Positions 44,492 to 57,184 of a stretch of DNA of 64,000 nt are shown here, piece by piece. The notes below the pieces were generated by a model. That model had not been told where the DNA came from. It did no database searches and was given only the letters and a program-made list of their open reading frames with translations. The position numbers and the translations under genes are program-made. The stretch is from Colocasia esculenta. Lineage: Eukaryota; Streptophyta; Magnoliopsida; Alismatales; Araceae. The stretch lies in NCBI GenBank assembly GCA_014218235.1, contig CM024753.1, positions 191,060,348 to 191,124,347 of the forward strand. Direction: 5' to 3'. Every line of letters begins with the position of its first letter. Position 1 is the stretch's first letter.

Positions 44492-46940
44492 ATGTTCAAA
44501 AAACTATGGTACCCGCCGAATATGGACAGGGACTTGTTGAACATTACACAGTACCCAGGACTCGGCCTGTCCTTGGGAGGAAGCTATACCGTTGGCATGA
44601 TCAGCATAGCCAACCAACCAGAAGAGAGCCCATCAAGGGTGGTTTATGATGATTATCCTGAAGAAAGAGACACAACTAGAACAACTACAGACACAAGTGA
44701 TGAACCTCCCCAGGTGGCAACGGTGTCTCTCACATGTATCTCCGTGGAGCTCCCTGTCACTCGGGTGTTACCAGTAACCGAAGAAAGCAAAGATGACGAG
44801 ACTGCCCAGCTAGTCCTTGCAGACCCAAGGGAGACAAAAGACTAAGAAGTGACGATAGGCATACCTCAAAATTCCAGCCAAGAGGCCCAACAAGAAGAAG
44901 AGACTGAAGAGAGTATGCTAACTAAAGACCAGCAAAGAGAATACATAGAGGTGCTAGAGGCGAAAGCTGATGAAGAGGGTTTTGTGGACCTTCAGCCAGC
45001 GTTAGAAGAGTTTGAAGATGGTGGCCAAGCCACAGTTGATGATTTGGTGGAAGTGAACCTTGGCACGGAAGATGATTATAGACCAACCTTCTTGAGTGCC
45101 CTCATCCCAGAAGAAGAGAAGCAGCAATATGTTATGCTGCTAAAAGAATTCCGGGATTGTTTTGCTTGGACTTACAAGGAAATGTCGGGACTCAGCCCTG
45201 ACGTGGCACAACACATCTTGGCAATTGACCCAAAAATTGAACCGGTCAAGCAGTCTCCCAAAAGAATGAGACCAGAATTGATAAACAAGGTATGTGCAGA
45301 AGTGGACAAACTGATAGATGTGGACTTTGTCGGGGAGAACCAATACACAACATGGTTAGCAAACATCGTCCTCGTCAAAAAGAATAATGGACAGATCAGG
45401 ATTTGTGTGGACTTCCGAGATCTGAACAAGGCTTGCCCAAAAGATGACTTCCCAGTGCCAATCACCGAAGTGATGATAGATGCAACCACCGAACATGAGG
45501 CCTTGTCATTCATGGATGGATCATCCGACGATAACTAGATCTGGATAGCCGAACAAGACAGGGTGCACACTGCTTTCAGGTCACCCAAAGGGATCTTTCA
45601 CTACAAGAGAATGCCCTTCGGTCTCAGAAATGCTGGGGCCACCTACCAAAGAGCGATGATGAAAATCTTTGATGAGTTACTCTACAAGAAGGTGGAGTGC
45701 TACATTGACGATCTAGTTGTCAAGACAAGAAAAAGAGAAGACCTCCTAGCTGATCTCAGGGTCATATTTGAAAGGCTGAGGCAGTATGAGCTAAAAATGA
45801 ACCCGATGAAATGTGCATTCGGGGTATCCAGTGGCAAGTTTATGGGCTTCATCGTCCGATATAGGGGAATAGAAATTGACCCAGTCAAGATCAAAGCTAT
45901 CTAAGAGATATCGCCACCAAAGAATCTGATTGAGCTCAGATCACTACAAGGGAGACTGGCCTACATTCGTAGGTTTGTCTCAAATCTATCTGAGCGATGT
46001 CACCCTTTTCACAAGTTGATGGGAAAAGATGTCCCTTTCCAATGGAACCAAAAGTGTCAGAACGCTCTGGATCAACTGAAAACGTACTTGAACACTCCAC
46101 CGGTGCTGGGTGCTCTAGTAAAAGGTGGAAAAAAACAAGCTCTCTACTACCTCAGCCGAAGGTTAGTAGGTGTGGAAGAAAAGTATTCTCCAATTGGGAG
46201 AGTTTACATAGCCTTGGTTTTTGCAGCCAAGAAGATGAGACACTACATGTTGTCATATAAGGTTAGGCTGATCTTCAGGGCCGACCCCATCAAGTACATC
46301 CTCTCCCAATCGACGTTGAGGGGAAGAATTGGCAAATGGGCTGTTATACGTATGGAATTTGACATCAAGTACATCCCTCAAAAGGCAATCAAGGGGCAGG
46401 CAGTAGCTGATTTCTTCGCAGCTCATCCTGTACTAGAAAATTTCCTGCTCATCACAGAGCTACCAGAAGATGAGACCCTCGAAGTGAACCAGTTGCAGAT
46501 GGCCACTTGGCAGTTATACTTTGATGGGGTATCAAGAATAGAACCAGCTGCATATGGCAGCACAAGAGTCCGAGCAGGGGCAGACATTGTCCTGAAATCG
46601 CCCGAAGGAGAAGTCACGCACACCTCCTGCTCTATTAACAAGCCATGCACAAATAATGAGGCTGAATATAAGGCCCTAATCATTGGCTTGCAAGTGGCCC
46701 TTTTCATGAATATCAAGGTGTCGCAAGTGTTTGGTGACTCGATGTTGATTATCAAACAAGTGCAAGGGGAGTTTGATGTCAAAAAGCCAGAGCTGCTGCC
46801 ATACCACCAAAAAGTCAAGAGACTACTGTCAAAATTCTATCGAATAGAAATAGAGCACATTGGCAGAAGCAGAAATGCATAAGCAGATGCTCTAGAAAAT
46901 TTGGTCAGCTCCTTGGCAGTGCTGCCAGATGGGAAATTGG
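44492..46940 (+). pseudogene. Element C pol: RT, RNase H remnant, archaeal RNase H
   Basis: One frame with in-frame stops at 44843, 45536, 45902 and 46880, each a plausible single-base change. RT: GQIRICVDFRDLNKACPKDD, MPFGLRNAGATYQRAMM, CYIDDLVVKT (catalytic YIDD, 45701-45712). The normal RNase H lacks about 25 residues between ALVKGGKK and QALYYLSRRL, removing its first catalytic region. The archaeal-type RNase H keeps every catalytic position: LYFDGVSRIEP, CTNNEAEYKALIIG, QVFGDSMLIIK, and ADALENL after the 46880 stop. The dual RNase H marks the Tat lineage. No protease was recognised upstream. Confidence 0.88.
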
Positions 46941-48393
46941 AGGTTGTCATCATGAATCGATGACAAGTTCTCAGCATGATAGAAGATGAGCTCGAAAATG
47001 AAGAGAACAGCCAAGAGGAAGTATCCGTGGCTAAAGAAATCAGGCAAGACGACTGGAGAGAGCCCCTGCTACAATGGTTCGAGCACCAGTAGTTGCCAAA
47101 ACAAAGAGAAGAAAAGATTAGACTGGTCAGAACAAAGGACTCTTACGAGCTAAGAGGCAGAGTTTTATTCCACATTATGGCAAATGCTAAGAAAAAGATC
47201 TTGCTAAGGTGCCTGTCACCTGAAGAGGCCTGGAGAGACATGAAAGAGGTGCACGCCAGAACTGCTGGCGCCCACTAGGCCGGGCCAAAAATGAAAATAG
47301 AAATTAAAAGACTTGGCTATTATTTGCCGACCATGTTTGAAGATTGTGGAAATTTCGCCAAAACATGTCAAAAATGTCAAGAATATGCTGTCATACCATG
47401 AAGACCTCCCATACACTTGCATCCGACCATTCTAAGTTGGTCGTTTGCACAATGGGGCACAGATGTTGTAGGCCCTTTGCCACCTTCCTCTTCATGATGC
47501 AAGTACATCTTGGCAGTCACCGACTATTTTTCAAGATGGGCCGAAGTCGTGGCACTAAGAGAAGTAACAGGGGAGTTGGTGACGCGCTTTATACAGCAAA
47601 ACATCATCTTCAGATTCAGGAGCCCAGACCGGATCATTCCAGACAATGGAACACACTTCAAAAATTAGAAGGTGTCCAAAATGACTGCCAAATACAAAAT
47701 AGACTGAAGGACGTCCACTCCCTACAATCTGTAAGCCAATGGTCTGGCGGAAGCTTATAACAAGACATTGTGCACCTTGCTAGCCAAGACAGTTAGTGCC
47801 AACGAAAGAGACTGGGAGGATCGGATGTATGAGTCCTTGTGTGCTTACCAGACCATCTACAAGACACCGACGGGCTGTTCACCCTTCTCCCTGGTGTACG
47901 GTTCAAAAGCTGTGGTCCCGTAGAACTTGAAGTGCCATCTCTCAGAGTAGTAATCCAGCATGGGTTAACTCCTGAGAACTAGACCAACATTGAAAGAAGG
48001 CTTGAAGAACTCTCCGATCTGGTGGGGAAAATGCTGCAAGCTGAATAGAACATTTAGGTCTACCATGCCTGCATACCATGTGCCTTCGACAAGCTCGTCA
48101 AGGGTCGTGACTTCAATAAAGGAGACCTGGTAATGGTCAAGAAAAGAGAAGTTATGGCCGGCAACCCAAAAGGGAAGCTGAACGTGAATTGGATCGGGCC
48201 ATACATAGTGCAGAGAGTCTACAAAGGCGGTGCCTATGTCCTGGTTAATCATCGGGGTGATGTGCAGTTTCCTCCCCTTAATGGAAGACATCTGAAGCTA
48301 TACCATGCGTGTCACCCACGCTTCAGTGGCCAGCATCATGAGCAGCAAGAGAATGAACAAGAAACAGACCTGACCGACTTGTTTGACGAATGA
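46941..48393 (+). pseudogene. Element C integrase
   Basis: Zinc finger H-H-C-C (EVHARTAGAH, then CGNFAKTCQKCQ). Catalytic triad residues are present in broken frames: GTDVVGPL (Asp), IIPDNGTHFKN (Asp) and ANGLAEAYNKTL (Glu). The C-terminal segment in the last frame (48133-48393) reads MVKKREVMAGNPKGKLNVNW, GPYIVQRVYKGGAYVLVNHR and LNGRHLKLYHACHP. Several stops and shifts occur between 46960 and 48130. Confidence 0.82.
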
Positions 48394-49164
48394 AGAGCTC
48401 GGCTATAAAAGAAACTGTTGCATTTGCAACAATAGGGAGTTTCTACACATAACCTCCCCCATTAAAAAAAATGAAATAGATAAAATGCCAAAACATTAAA
48501 ACCTCAAACCCCCGGGACGTTGGTCACCGATGACGAAGATCCAAAAAGAAGAAACACAAAGAAAAATGGCATGCAATGCATGGCAAAAAAAAAGAGAGAA
48601 AGAAGAGGCAGCCATACCGCTAGTCGGACCATGGCTCTGAGGGGACGAACGTCCCAACAAAAATTTATAAGATTTCCGTGATTTCCGCTGATTTCAAGGG
48701 GAGGACGATGAAAGGAGTTCCCCCCGTTTTAGTTAGCATGTCATTTCTTTGTAAAACATGTGGAGATTGTTCGAGTTTTTCGTGCCTCTCCCCACATGAA
48801 AAAGATCTCTTAAAAAGATAAGAACTTCATGTTTTTCTTAAAAAAAAATAAAGAGACTTAAAAGAGAATGCCTTGACGTACAAAATGGGTTGTTATCTAA
48901 TTGACATAATCCCTACAATATTTTGTGGGCAGGGACCAATGGAACTGGTGTCAACAAGCCTGGGTGGCTGGCATCATCATCAACATGTTAGAGTCGCAAT
49001 GAAAGCTGACGATGGCGACAAGCCGAAGAGATCAACGTCATTCAAATAGCGAAGTCCCATCGGCAGCCGCGCCAACGTGACACAAGGCCAAACCAACTGT
49101 ATGGTCTTGGGATAAAGAGGCGTCAACGAGCTCGAGTGGACGATGACATCAATGTTACTAAAAA
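48394..49164 (+). other. Element C spacer downstream of pol
   Basis: No ORF worth naming. Purine-rich patches, an A-run near 49160, and short A/G tracts near 48590 and 48840. Confidence 0.45.
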
Positions 49165-50062
49165 AAAAAAAAAAAAAAAAAAAGAAAGGAGGCTAAAAAT
49201 AGAGATGCCTCGTCGGACTTACTCGGACTGTTCCTCTGAGTAAGGGTAAAAAGGACCAAAGCCCAGACATGGTGAAAATCCGCAAAGGGCGCCATGGGCA
49301 AAATCGGGAACTTCGCTACACGAAAACCCGAAAGAGCGTGTAGGCAAAAGCAAGAGGGGGTCAAATTGGGTGAAAACCCGAAAGGACGCCCAATTTGATA
49401 ATGGGAAAACATAAAAACACAATGAAAAGAAGAAATGAAGGTAGATGTCAAATGTCAACAGACCAGAAAGGATCTCGTCACCCTGACAGTCAACAGACGG
49501 CAAAAGGTCTTGTCACCCTGACAGTCAACAGACAGCAAAGGTCCCGTCACCCCGACAGTCAACAGATGGCAAAGGATCCCATCACCCTGACAATCAACAG
49601 ACGACAAAGGATCATGTCACCCCGACAGTCAACAGACGACAAAAGGTCTCGTCACCCGGACAGTCAGCAAACGGAAAAAGGTCCCGTCACTCGGACAGTC
49701 AACAAATGACAAAGGATCCCATCACCCCGATAGTCAACAGATGACAAAAAGTATCGTCAGCCGGACGGTCAGTAGGCAACAAAAGCCCCGTCATCATGAC
49801 GCCAACAGACAACGCAGAACACTGCAAAAAACAAAAACAAAAAAAGAAAGAGGCTAAAAATAAAGAGGCCTCGTCGGACTTACTTGGATTATTCCTTCGA
49901 GTAAGGGTAAAAAGGACTAAAACCCAGCCATGGTGAAAACCCGCAAAGGGAGCCATGGGTAAAATCGGGAACCCCGCTACACGAAAACCCGAAAGGGCGT
50001 GTAGGCAAAAGCAAGAGGGGGGCGGATTCAGTGAAAACCTGAAAGGGCACTCGCACAAGGAG
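49165..50062. repeat. Duplicated blocks flanking a tandem array
   Basis: Two copies of a roughly 220-bp block (about 49180-49405 and 49843-50062) share GGCTAAAAATA, CCTCGTCGGACTTACT, GTAAGGGTAAAAAGGAC, GAAAACCCGAAAG and GTGTAGGCAAAAGCAAGAGG. Each is preceded by an A-rich tract. They bracket the 34-bp array in direct orientation. Confidence 0.85.
49454..49810. repeat. 34-bp tandem repeat, about 10 copies
   Basis: Units of the form GTCAACAGACGRCAAAGGAT followed by CCCGTCACCCCGACA repeat about ten times with 10-20 percent variation. The open frame through it (HPDSQQT...) is a product of the repeat, not a gene. Tandem arrays of this sort between pol and the 3' LTR are known in Tat-type elements and can seed satellites. 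Confidence 0.9.
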
Positions 50063-50275
50063 AACATCAATAAACATAATAAAGTGCTTTTCATTAATTG
50101 AAATGGTGCTACACGTCATCGAGGCATGGCCTCGGAAGTACACAAGCAAAAGAAAGAAAAGACAAAAGAGGCACAAGTAAGCCTACTGCAAATCCCTAAA
50201 CAGCTCCTCTAAAGGCAGAATGCCTGAATGGAGGGAGGAGGCCATCTCCTTCAAGCGGCTCGTCTCGGATTGAAT

Positions 50276-53200
50276 TTATCTGATTTTCTCCTCAGCCGAG
50301 GCGACTCTGCCCTCGTTCAACAGAAGATCCCCTTCTTCTTGTTCCCGAGAAAGCTCTAGCTCGACCATCTCATCTTCTGCTATGCTCAACTTGACTTTTG
50401 GCCTAGCGATTTTCGTTTGCAAATTTTGTGAATCCATATCATGCTTCGCCAAGGCAGACTGATGACGCTCCCTACTGACCTGGAGGGGTTCTAATACTGC
50501 CTCATACTCAGCGCATTGCAGCACCAGGGCAGCCAATTGATCAGGCAACTCAAGAGAATGGAATTGCCGCCGCTTCACATACTTAAGTAGAAGAGTCACT
50601 CTCTTCGCCCAATCAGCCAATGGGCAGCCCATGAGGACCAGTGCATCTGTGAGCTTTTTAGCAACTGGCTTAATATATTCATAGCTTAAACAAGGGTCTT
50701 GCATGGCCATCGAGCACAATACAGACAGTTGTTGTCTTACCATAGAATCAGAAAAGGGAACGCCTCCAGGTGACTCGGAGGGCGGCACCTGAAAACTCAC
50801 TTGATCATCAATGGTCTGGTCGTCCATAAACTTGCGTCCACTTCATGAGAGCAAGAAGGGAAATCAACTTTGGTGCTGGCACTATTTGCTGACGATGCAA
50901 CGTCAATCTTCGCAAGAGTAACATTGGCCGCCACTGGTGGGGAGGCAGCTGTAGCCACATCAATAGAAGAGGCTTGAGGAGCCGGCGCTTCAAGAGAAAT
51001 ATCAAGAGCATCATCCAACGGTGAATTGGGCTCAACAACTATGTCCTGGGCCACCGCTAGGGGTGGAACGTGCACCACAATAGCTAGAGCAAGCTCGGAA
51101 TCAGCGTCAGCCGTTGGCGAGAGATCGGAAACAAACGTGTGCTGCTCGGGGCTGGACTCCTGCATAAGAGGAAAAGAGACAAAACCATTACAAAAATGAC
51201 ATGCACAAATGTCATGCGACAAGCTGACACTTACCGGAGCAGCCTCAGAAGTAGTAGAGATAGCGGGCTCACGTTGTGCTGCTGATGAGACATCTGCACT
51301 ACTGGCGAAGTGCCCTTCGATGCCCTCCAGGGCAGAAATCTTTTCTTTAAACGACCCTTCACGTGGGTCCTTGGTAGCTGCCCCCAAAGAGGAACTGGAG
51401 CAAGCATCTCCGACACCCGAAGAGCTCCCCGATGAGATAGTCACCGAGGCCGAGGGGGTGTCAGATGGAAGAGTCTGGCTTCCCTGGTGAATCTTCATCA
51501 AAGCTAATCTCCCGGCAGCACAGGAGTTCACGCGGAAATAGCCAGAAGGGTTCTTGGCTCTCTTAAAGGCCTTTACGGCCAATCGCTTACCTGCAGCAGA
51601 AGCGGTTGTAGGGGAAGTAACAACTGAAAAAAAAAAAAAGAGAGAAAGAGATAACATCACGTTAACAACACATAGAAATGAGAAAGATTTAAAAGACACC
51701 AATGAGTCAATTCAGAACCTAAATGCGGGTCCGCCACTGGAAGTTAAGGCTCACTAGACAGGGTAAGAGAAACCCCTTCCTATACAGGCTCAGGTGTTGC
51801 AGTCTCGGTAGGTGCTTCTTCAGCAAGAGCAGATAAGGGCACATCTTGAATACCCGAAGTCATTGGTGGCCTTGGGGTCTCATGTTCGGGGGTCAGAGAG
51901 GCCCTTGGAAGTGGAATGTCGCCTGCCAATGATCAACAGAATGAATGAGTCACATAGATATTGGCAACAATAGAAGTAGAGGATCAATGTGTAAATAGTT
52001 ACTTGAAGGTGCTCCACTTGCACGTTGTTCGACAAATTCTTCGAACGAAGGGACAGCCGGAGCCTCAAGAGAAACAGGCGTTTGGCTGGGCATGCCCTTC
52101 TTCCTCTTCGAAGCCCTCGTGGCTTCAGCTACCGCCGTCGCTATAGCTGACCTCTTGGCTGGTAGTTTGCGGACAGGAGGCGACAGATGAACGACCCTCT
52201 CCGCAAAGGAAGCCGGCTTCTTGACCTTCATCCTTCATGATCAGCTCGTGATACTTCTTCTTACGATCTCTGGTAGAGTGATCTGAAGGGACAAAGACAT
52301 GAGCTAAGAGATGATAAGATGAAAGACAATAAGACCAAGAGATGGGGGGAAGCTTACCAGCTGAGCCTTTGTAAAAATGAGATAGAGGCCAGTATATGAG
52401 GGCACTCTGCTTGTCCCGGGAGGACGCCTCCTTGACCAACCAACCAACAGACATCATTAATCTTTTGGCAATCATCTACGAGGGCGAATGAGTCCCCATG
52501 GCCGTTGGATGATAGGAAGTAATATAGCCCGAGATGGTCCATACCCCACCCGTCCACATAATGAAAAGCAGTGTGCAGGCCGTGGTCCAAAATCACATCA
52601 TAGTCTGACTCAATGGTCAGATTGTGCACATTAAGAAACACGAAGAGCCAGGAAGTGAACCTGTAATATGCTTGACTTCGTTCGGCCTGGGAAAGGAAGA
52701 TCCGGCAAGGAAAAACTGCGTCCACTTCACTGCTAGATGAAGTGACAGCTGGATGGCTTTCCTCGATTGGCTAGGGCTGGGCCGAAGTTAACTGCTCAGC
52801 ACTAAGGTTTCTGAGATGTTGAAGAGTTGCTGGAAATAGATCGGCTTCAGCTTCAGGCATGACCAGATCTAGGGGAGGCTTCTGCTTCTTGGCGAACAGT
52901 CTGGCGTTTAAATACTGATCTACGGCCCTTTGGTCATGCAACTTCAGTCGCAGTAGATGTTCTTTGTCAATGTCCAAAGTAGGAACGAGCTGCAATCGTA
53001 AAATCTTCTGCTCAGCACTATCCCAGCAATCAAGCTTGCACGCCCTGTAGAAGCCGGTGCGAGCATTCCACCACTTGACATAGTCAGAAGTGACACGGGG
53101 GGTGCGCCCAGGCATGGGAACCCTAAAGGCACAAGGGTCGAAGCGATGGTAAAAGTCCCACCAGATTCGGACTTGAACTATAGCCTATGCCCCTGCTACA

Positions 53201-55127
53201 GCTCGGCCCGGTAGGGTAAACTTAGCAGAAGAGGATAGGATATGCTGACCATATCCAAAATTCCATCCAAATCAGAACAGATAATATGGTTCCAAATAGA
53301 CAATGCTACCCCTGCGGAGAGTCAGCACACTAGGCCGAATAGACAAGGCTCACTCACGAAGCTCGGGCTCTAACAATGACTTCACCAGCCTCTGATTGCT
53401 GAAGGGGTGTACATATTCTTCAACCAAATCATCCAGGCACTACCGGTATCGACTAGCCAATGGGCTAGAATGACTAGCTAAGCTCCAGAAGTGGATAGTC
53501 CCGGAGAGTCAGTAGGGATGTCGGTCAGCTTCCCCCTTATGTTGAAAAGTTGGGAGGAGGTAGAAGGGGGCTCTAAGCTTGTAAATTCCAGCATTCTCAG
53601 AAATTGCAGCGGGGACTGAAGAGACCGCGGAGCAAACTCTGGGAAGAGACTCCAGGCCTAAGCACTGAATAAATGCCATGGGCCAACAACACGATGATGG
53701 TGGGGAACCGGATGACGGTGCAGCTCGCCAAGACTCTGGTAAATCAGGCACAAAGCAGTTGGGCACAAAGATAGCTTCACGCCCCATCTGACAAGTAGGA
53801 TATAGGACCTCGGAGCGGATAACAGTGGCATCACCCACCGGCAGGGCAAAAGAACATAGCCAATAGGCTAGATATGCTGCACAATCAGTATAGGGGTCTG
53901 CATTAGTGGGGTTTGGCCCTGCCTGGTGCCCCTTGAAGACCGACTCAGGAAGAACCACCTTTTGTCGGCTTCTCTTTCTTATCGTGCCGACCAGACTGGA
54001 ACAAGGGAAGTCTTCATACTTCAGCTCTGTTGAGAAGAAATAAGTTAACCACATATGAACTCAAACTTTCTTCTTCTCCGTTGTCTTCTTCTGGCAGAGG
54101 ATCAGCTGCCTATACACCTTCATGAGGTACCTGTAGGAGTACCTCAGAGTATACTAACCTTCACCATCGGTCTCATCTTTCAACAGATCACTGAGGCATA
54201 CCTCCTCATAGGGTTCTCCATCAAGGGGTAACCCGTCAACTAATGCAGACTCCATAGATCAAGGGAGGTCTCGCCTTCAGTAGTGTAAAAGGTATTGAAT
54301 TCGGGGACAAAAACCTTTGCCAAACCATAGCAAAGGCCCCGAGACAAAGGGTATCTATATCTAGCTGCATATACACTGTGGTACACCCCAGCAGTCACAA
54401 GAATTGGTGCATACTCCTGTAGCACGAACTTTGCAGCCTCAATGGCAAAGCGACAAAAACTCTGGGCAGCTGTCGCCCGCAAATCTCCAAACCAGCCCAC
54501 TGCCAGCTGGTACTTGAATATGACTGCCAAGCAATCCAGCACAAAGGGCTCATCTCGGTAGCCCCACTTCAAAGAACATAAGAACAGTCCAAAGGTCAGA
54601 CGCTCTCTGTTCACACAACCAGCAGAGTTATCCCACCTTGCAGGAGTGAAGGTGGGAGCACAAGTGAGCTTGTCGTCCTCCGGCGTCAGGTCTTCTAGCC
54701 CCAATATGGAAGCCCATTGCCGAGGCTCACCAAGATAGTACATGGGCTCTGATCTCGAGGCACAGCCAGCCAAACTATCCCGCTCTGACAACACTGCCCT
54801 CTCCAACTGTCGTACTAGAAAAATATCCCTCTTGCCGTCCGGAGCATAAGATCGAAGAAACTTCATGAGATGTCAGTCCTTGGGATAATCCATTCGATAA
54901 TCTCGGCCACGAGCAAAGAAAACAGGATCGGACTCCACCACAAATCTATCAGCATCCATAGTGTATGTCTCTGAATCAGATGACTCAGCCAAGATAGAGA
55001 TATTGTCATGATGCCTCTCCAATCTGGGGAAGTCCCCCCAAGAGACTAATGGTGCTCGGTTAATAGTGCTCTTTCCCTTTCTGTTCACTGAAGCTGAAGG
55101 GGAAGAGGAAGAAGGTCGGCTAGCCAT
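50276..55127 (-). pseudogene. Antisense, intron-containing gene in element C (Tat aORF)
   Basis: A long minus-strand gene, opposite to C's pol, where Tat elements carry an additional antisense ORF. It starts MASRPSSSSPSASVNRKGKS at 55127. Exon 1 (to 54159) has RQWASILGLEDLTPEDDKLT and ALVSER-type charged motifs. Readable GT-AG introns: 54027-54158, 52283-52357, 51923-52002, 51160-51234, and one ending at 51624 after a long T-tract. Joining 54159 to 54026 restores the frame (DGE-ELKYEDFP). Later exons include WWDFYHRFDP, YVKWWNARTGFYRACKLDCW, a nuclear-signal-like SKRKKG, Ser/Ala-rich tracts and a C-terminal coiled coil. The layout resembles plant-mobile-domain/transposon-type proteins; function unknown. 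Stops (e.g. 54873 TGA) and 1-bp shifts (about 54245 and 50835) show decay. Confidence 0.65.
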
Positions 55128-56499
55128 GACCTCTGCATAAAAAGAGAAATATGTCAATGTGGGGCAATCTAAATGGGAGAGTTCAAAAGAAATTTTGGCA
55201 GCATCTCCCCTTGTCCGGTCGACTAGGGGGGGTATTGCGGGTACACATCTACGCACTAGGGCGAGATGGCCCCAACTACGACATGCAAAGCACGTCAAAT
55301 GGCTCTCCGGGAACCGCCCAAATTCCGAGGACCAACCTACAAGGGGAAGCGACCCAGTGCCTTGCTAAGGTCAAAAGACCCACCAAATGAGATAATGATA
55401 CATAAAAAAGGACGGTGCCGACTCAGCATGCTACAGGCGCCTTGCCGACTCATTCATGTTGGGCCTAATTAGGGTAGTCCTCCAGGCCCCTCGGGCCGAC
55501 TGTCGACAGTATTACAAGAGTATTGGACCCTCACAAGACCAAAGGTCCACCGACCCATGCCGTATACTGGCATACAGAACCAAACCATGCATAGCATAGG
55601 GATACAACAAAAATAGAAAATAAAAAAAATTTACCCTAAATATTCAGGACGGCCACTGCCAACACCCTAGTCATGCCACTAGCTACTGTCGCCCCAGCAA
55701 TGCCACTATAGACCTTGGCCGCTGCCACCGCCTCCCACAGCCGCTCCAGAGTGCCTCATCACGGCAGCACATAGGTGCTGCGATGGGCCCCCCCCCCCCC
55801 AACTTCACCAGTATTTGTCTTGCACCGTCAGGACCTCCGCGGCAGTCGCACCCCACCATGCTGAGCCGCCAATGTTCAAGTGTCGTAGCAAGCCCTAATG
55901 CCGCCAAGGCTCAAAGGTCACCGTCGCCACCCAGCTTCGTTGCAAAGAGGAAAGAACAGAAAGGAGGGAGGAGGAAGACGTCTAACCTCTGTCACCCCCC
56001 CCCCCCAACAACCTCGAATGCCGCCGCTCGTTCGCAGCCCCGCTGCCTCTGTCGCAGTGTGCCATTGCACGGGAAACCAGCAAAGGGGCAGACAAGAGTG
56101 GTAGGAAGCTGTCACCTCCCTTAGCCGCGCTCCAACCACCATCTCCGGAGGATGGGTACACCGCTGCCTCTAAACGTGGAGGCCGTTGCGGAAGATCCGA
56201 GAACACAGCGGCAGGAAAATAAAAAGAAGGGGAGGAGCCCCTCCTGACCGCCTCTAGGCCCCTTGCACTACCGTGCTCACCACTGCAACTGCCCCACCGA
56301 CACACCGTGGTCGGAGAAAAGAAAGAGGAGTCACACTCGCCGCCGTGGCACCACTGCCCCCTCTCGATCGCCACCTTTCCTGCGGAAGAAGGGGGGAAGA
56401 TGAATAGTAAGATGGAACGAGGTGGGTGGCTTGTGGGCCAAGAAACCAGAGGGAAGAAGAAGGGACGCGGGTGCCCCTTTTGAGGCAAAAAAGGCAAGA
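55128..56499. other. Upstream of the antisense gene, start of C 3' region
   Basis: GC-rich sequence with two C-runs (about 55790 and 55998). Minus-strand ORFs of up to 195 codons overlap plus-strand ORFs here and look like by-products of base composition. A promoter for the antisense gene must lie here if it is transcribed; I see no convincing TATA box. Confidence 0.4.
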
Positions 56500-56960
56500 C
56501 TTGTCCGACTCGCGCAACATGGGAAAAGGACCAGGCCAACTCGCGATAGATGGCCCCGTGCCGAATCAAGGCGCGGCTGACTCACGCGGCCGCCGACTAA
56601 CTCCAGCTGTCGACTCACGCAGCTGCCGATTTAGGGTGGCCACCAACTTGCAGAAGTTCACCAACTCACGCCAGGTAGTTCCCTACCGACTCAAGGCGTG
56701 GCTGACTCAAGGGGCCGGCTGACTCGTGCTAAGCCATAAGGATGCCGAATCATAGGCCTACTGATTCACTAGGCCATTAAACAGAATGGCTGCCGACTCA
56801 AGGAGTTTGCCCACTCAAAATACTACTAAATGGACAGTCTGCCGAATCACAAAGCTGTTGATTGATCCACTTATCAAAGTGGAGCCCGTCTATCATACGA
56901 GCGACCCCAGAGGCTGTCGACTCGCATCGGCGTCAACCGTCTCAATCTAAATGCGACAAC
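56500..56960. repeat. GCYGACTCA degenerate array, 16-17 bp period
   Basis: About a dozen units such as GCTGACTCACGCGGCC, GTCGACTCACGCAGCT and GCTGACTCAAGGGGCC, stepping mainly 16-17 bp with a few longer gaps. TGACTCA is a classical bZIP (GCN4-like) site, but only some units match it. Confidence 0.8.
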
Positions 56961-57184
56961 ACAAACATAATAGACCAAAGTCGAAAAATCGTCAGAACAT
57001 TGATGAGTCACGAGGCTGTCAGTACGACAACAAGTCAATGACCGTCAGTACTGACAAATTGACTCTCATCAAATTGAAAATGAGACGTAGTTGACTACAT
57101 ATGGGTTCACCCACGGGCGTCGCTCCGCTCGTCCCTCGTTTGCACCACCCTTGGGTGGGGGCATTTGCGGACATTACAATAATG

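Noticed and set aside
49395..49709. 104-codon plus-strand ORF with repeating HPDSQQT peptide
   Set aside because: It is the translation of the 34-bp tandem array; the peptide periodicity follows the DNA repeat.
55783..56570. Overlapping 113- and 195-codon ORFs on both strands as possible genes
   Set aside because: GC-rich low-complexity sequence gives long open frames on both strands; no domain or splice signal supports a gene.
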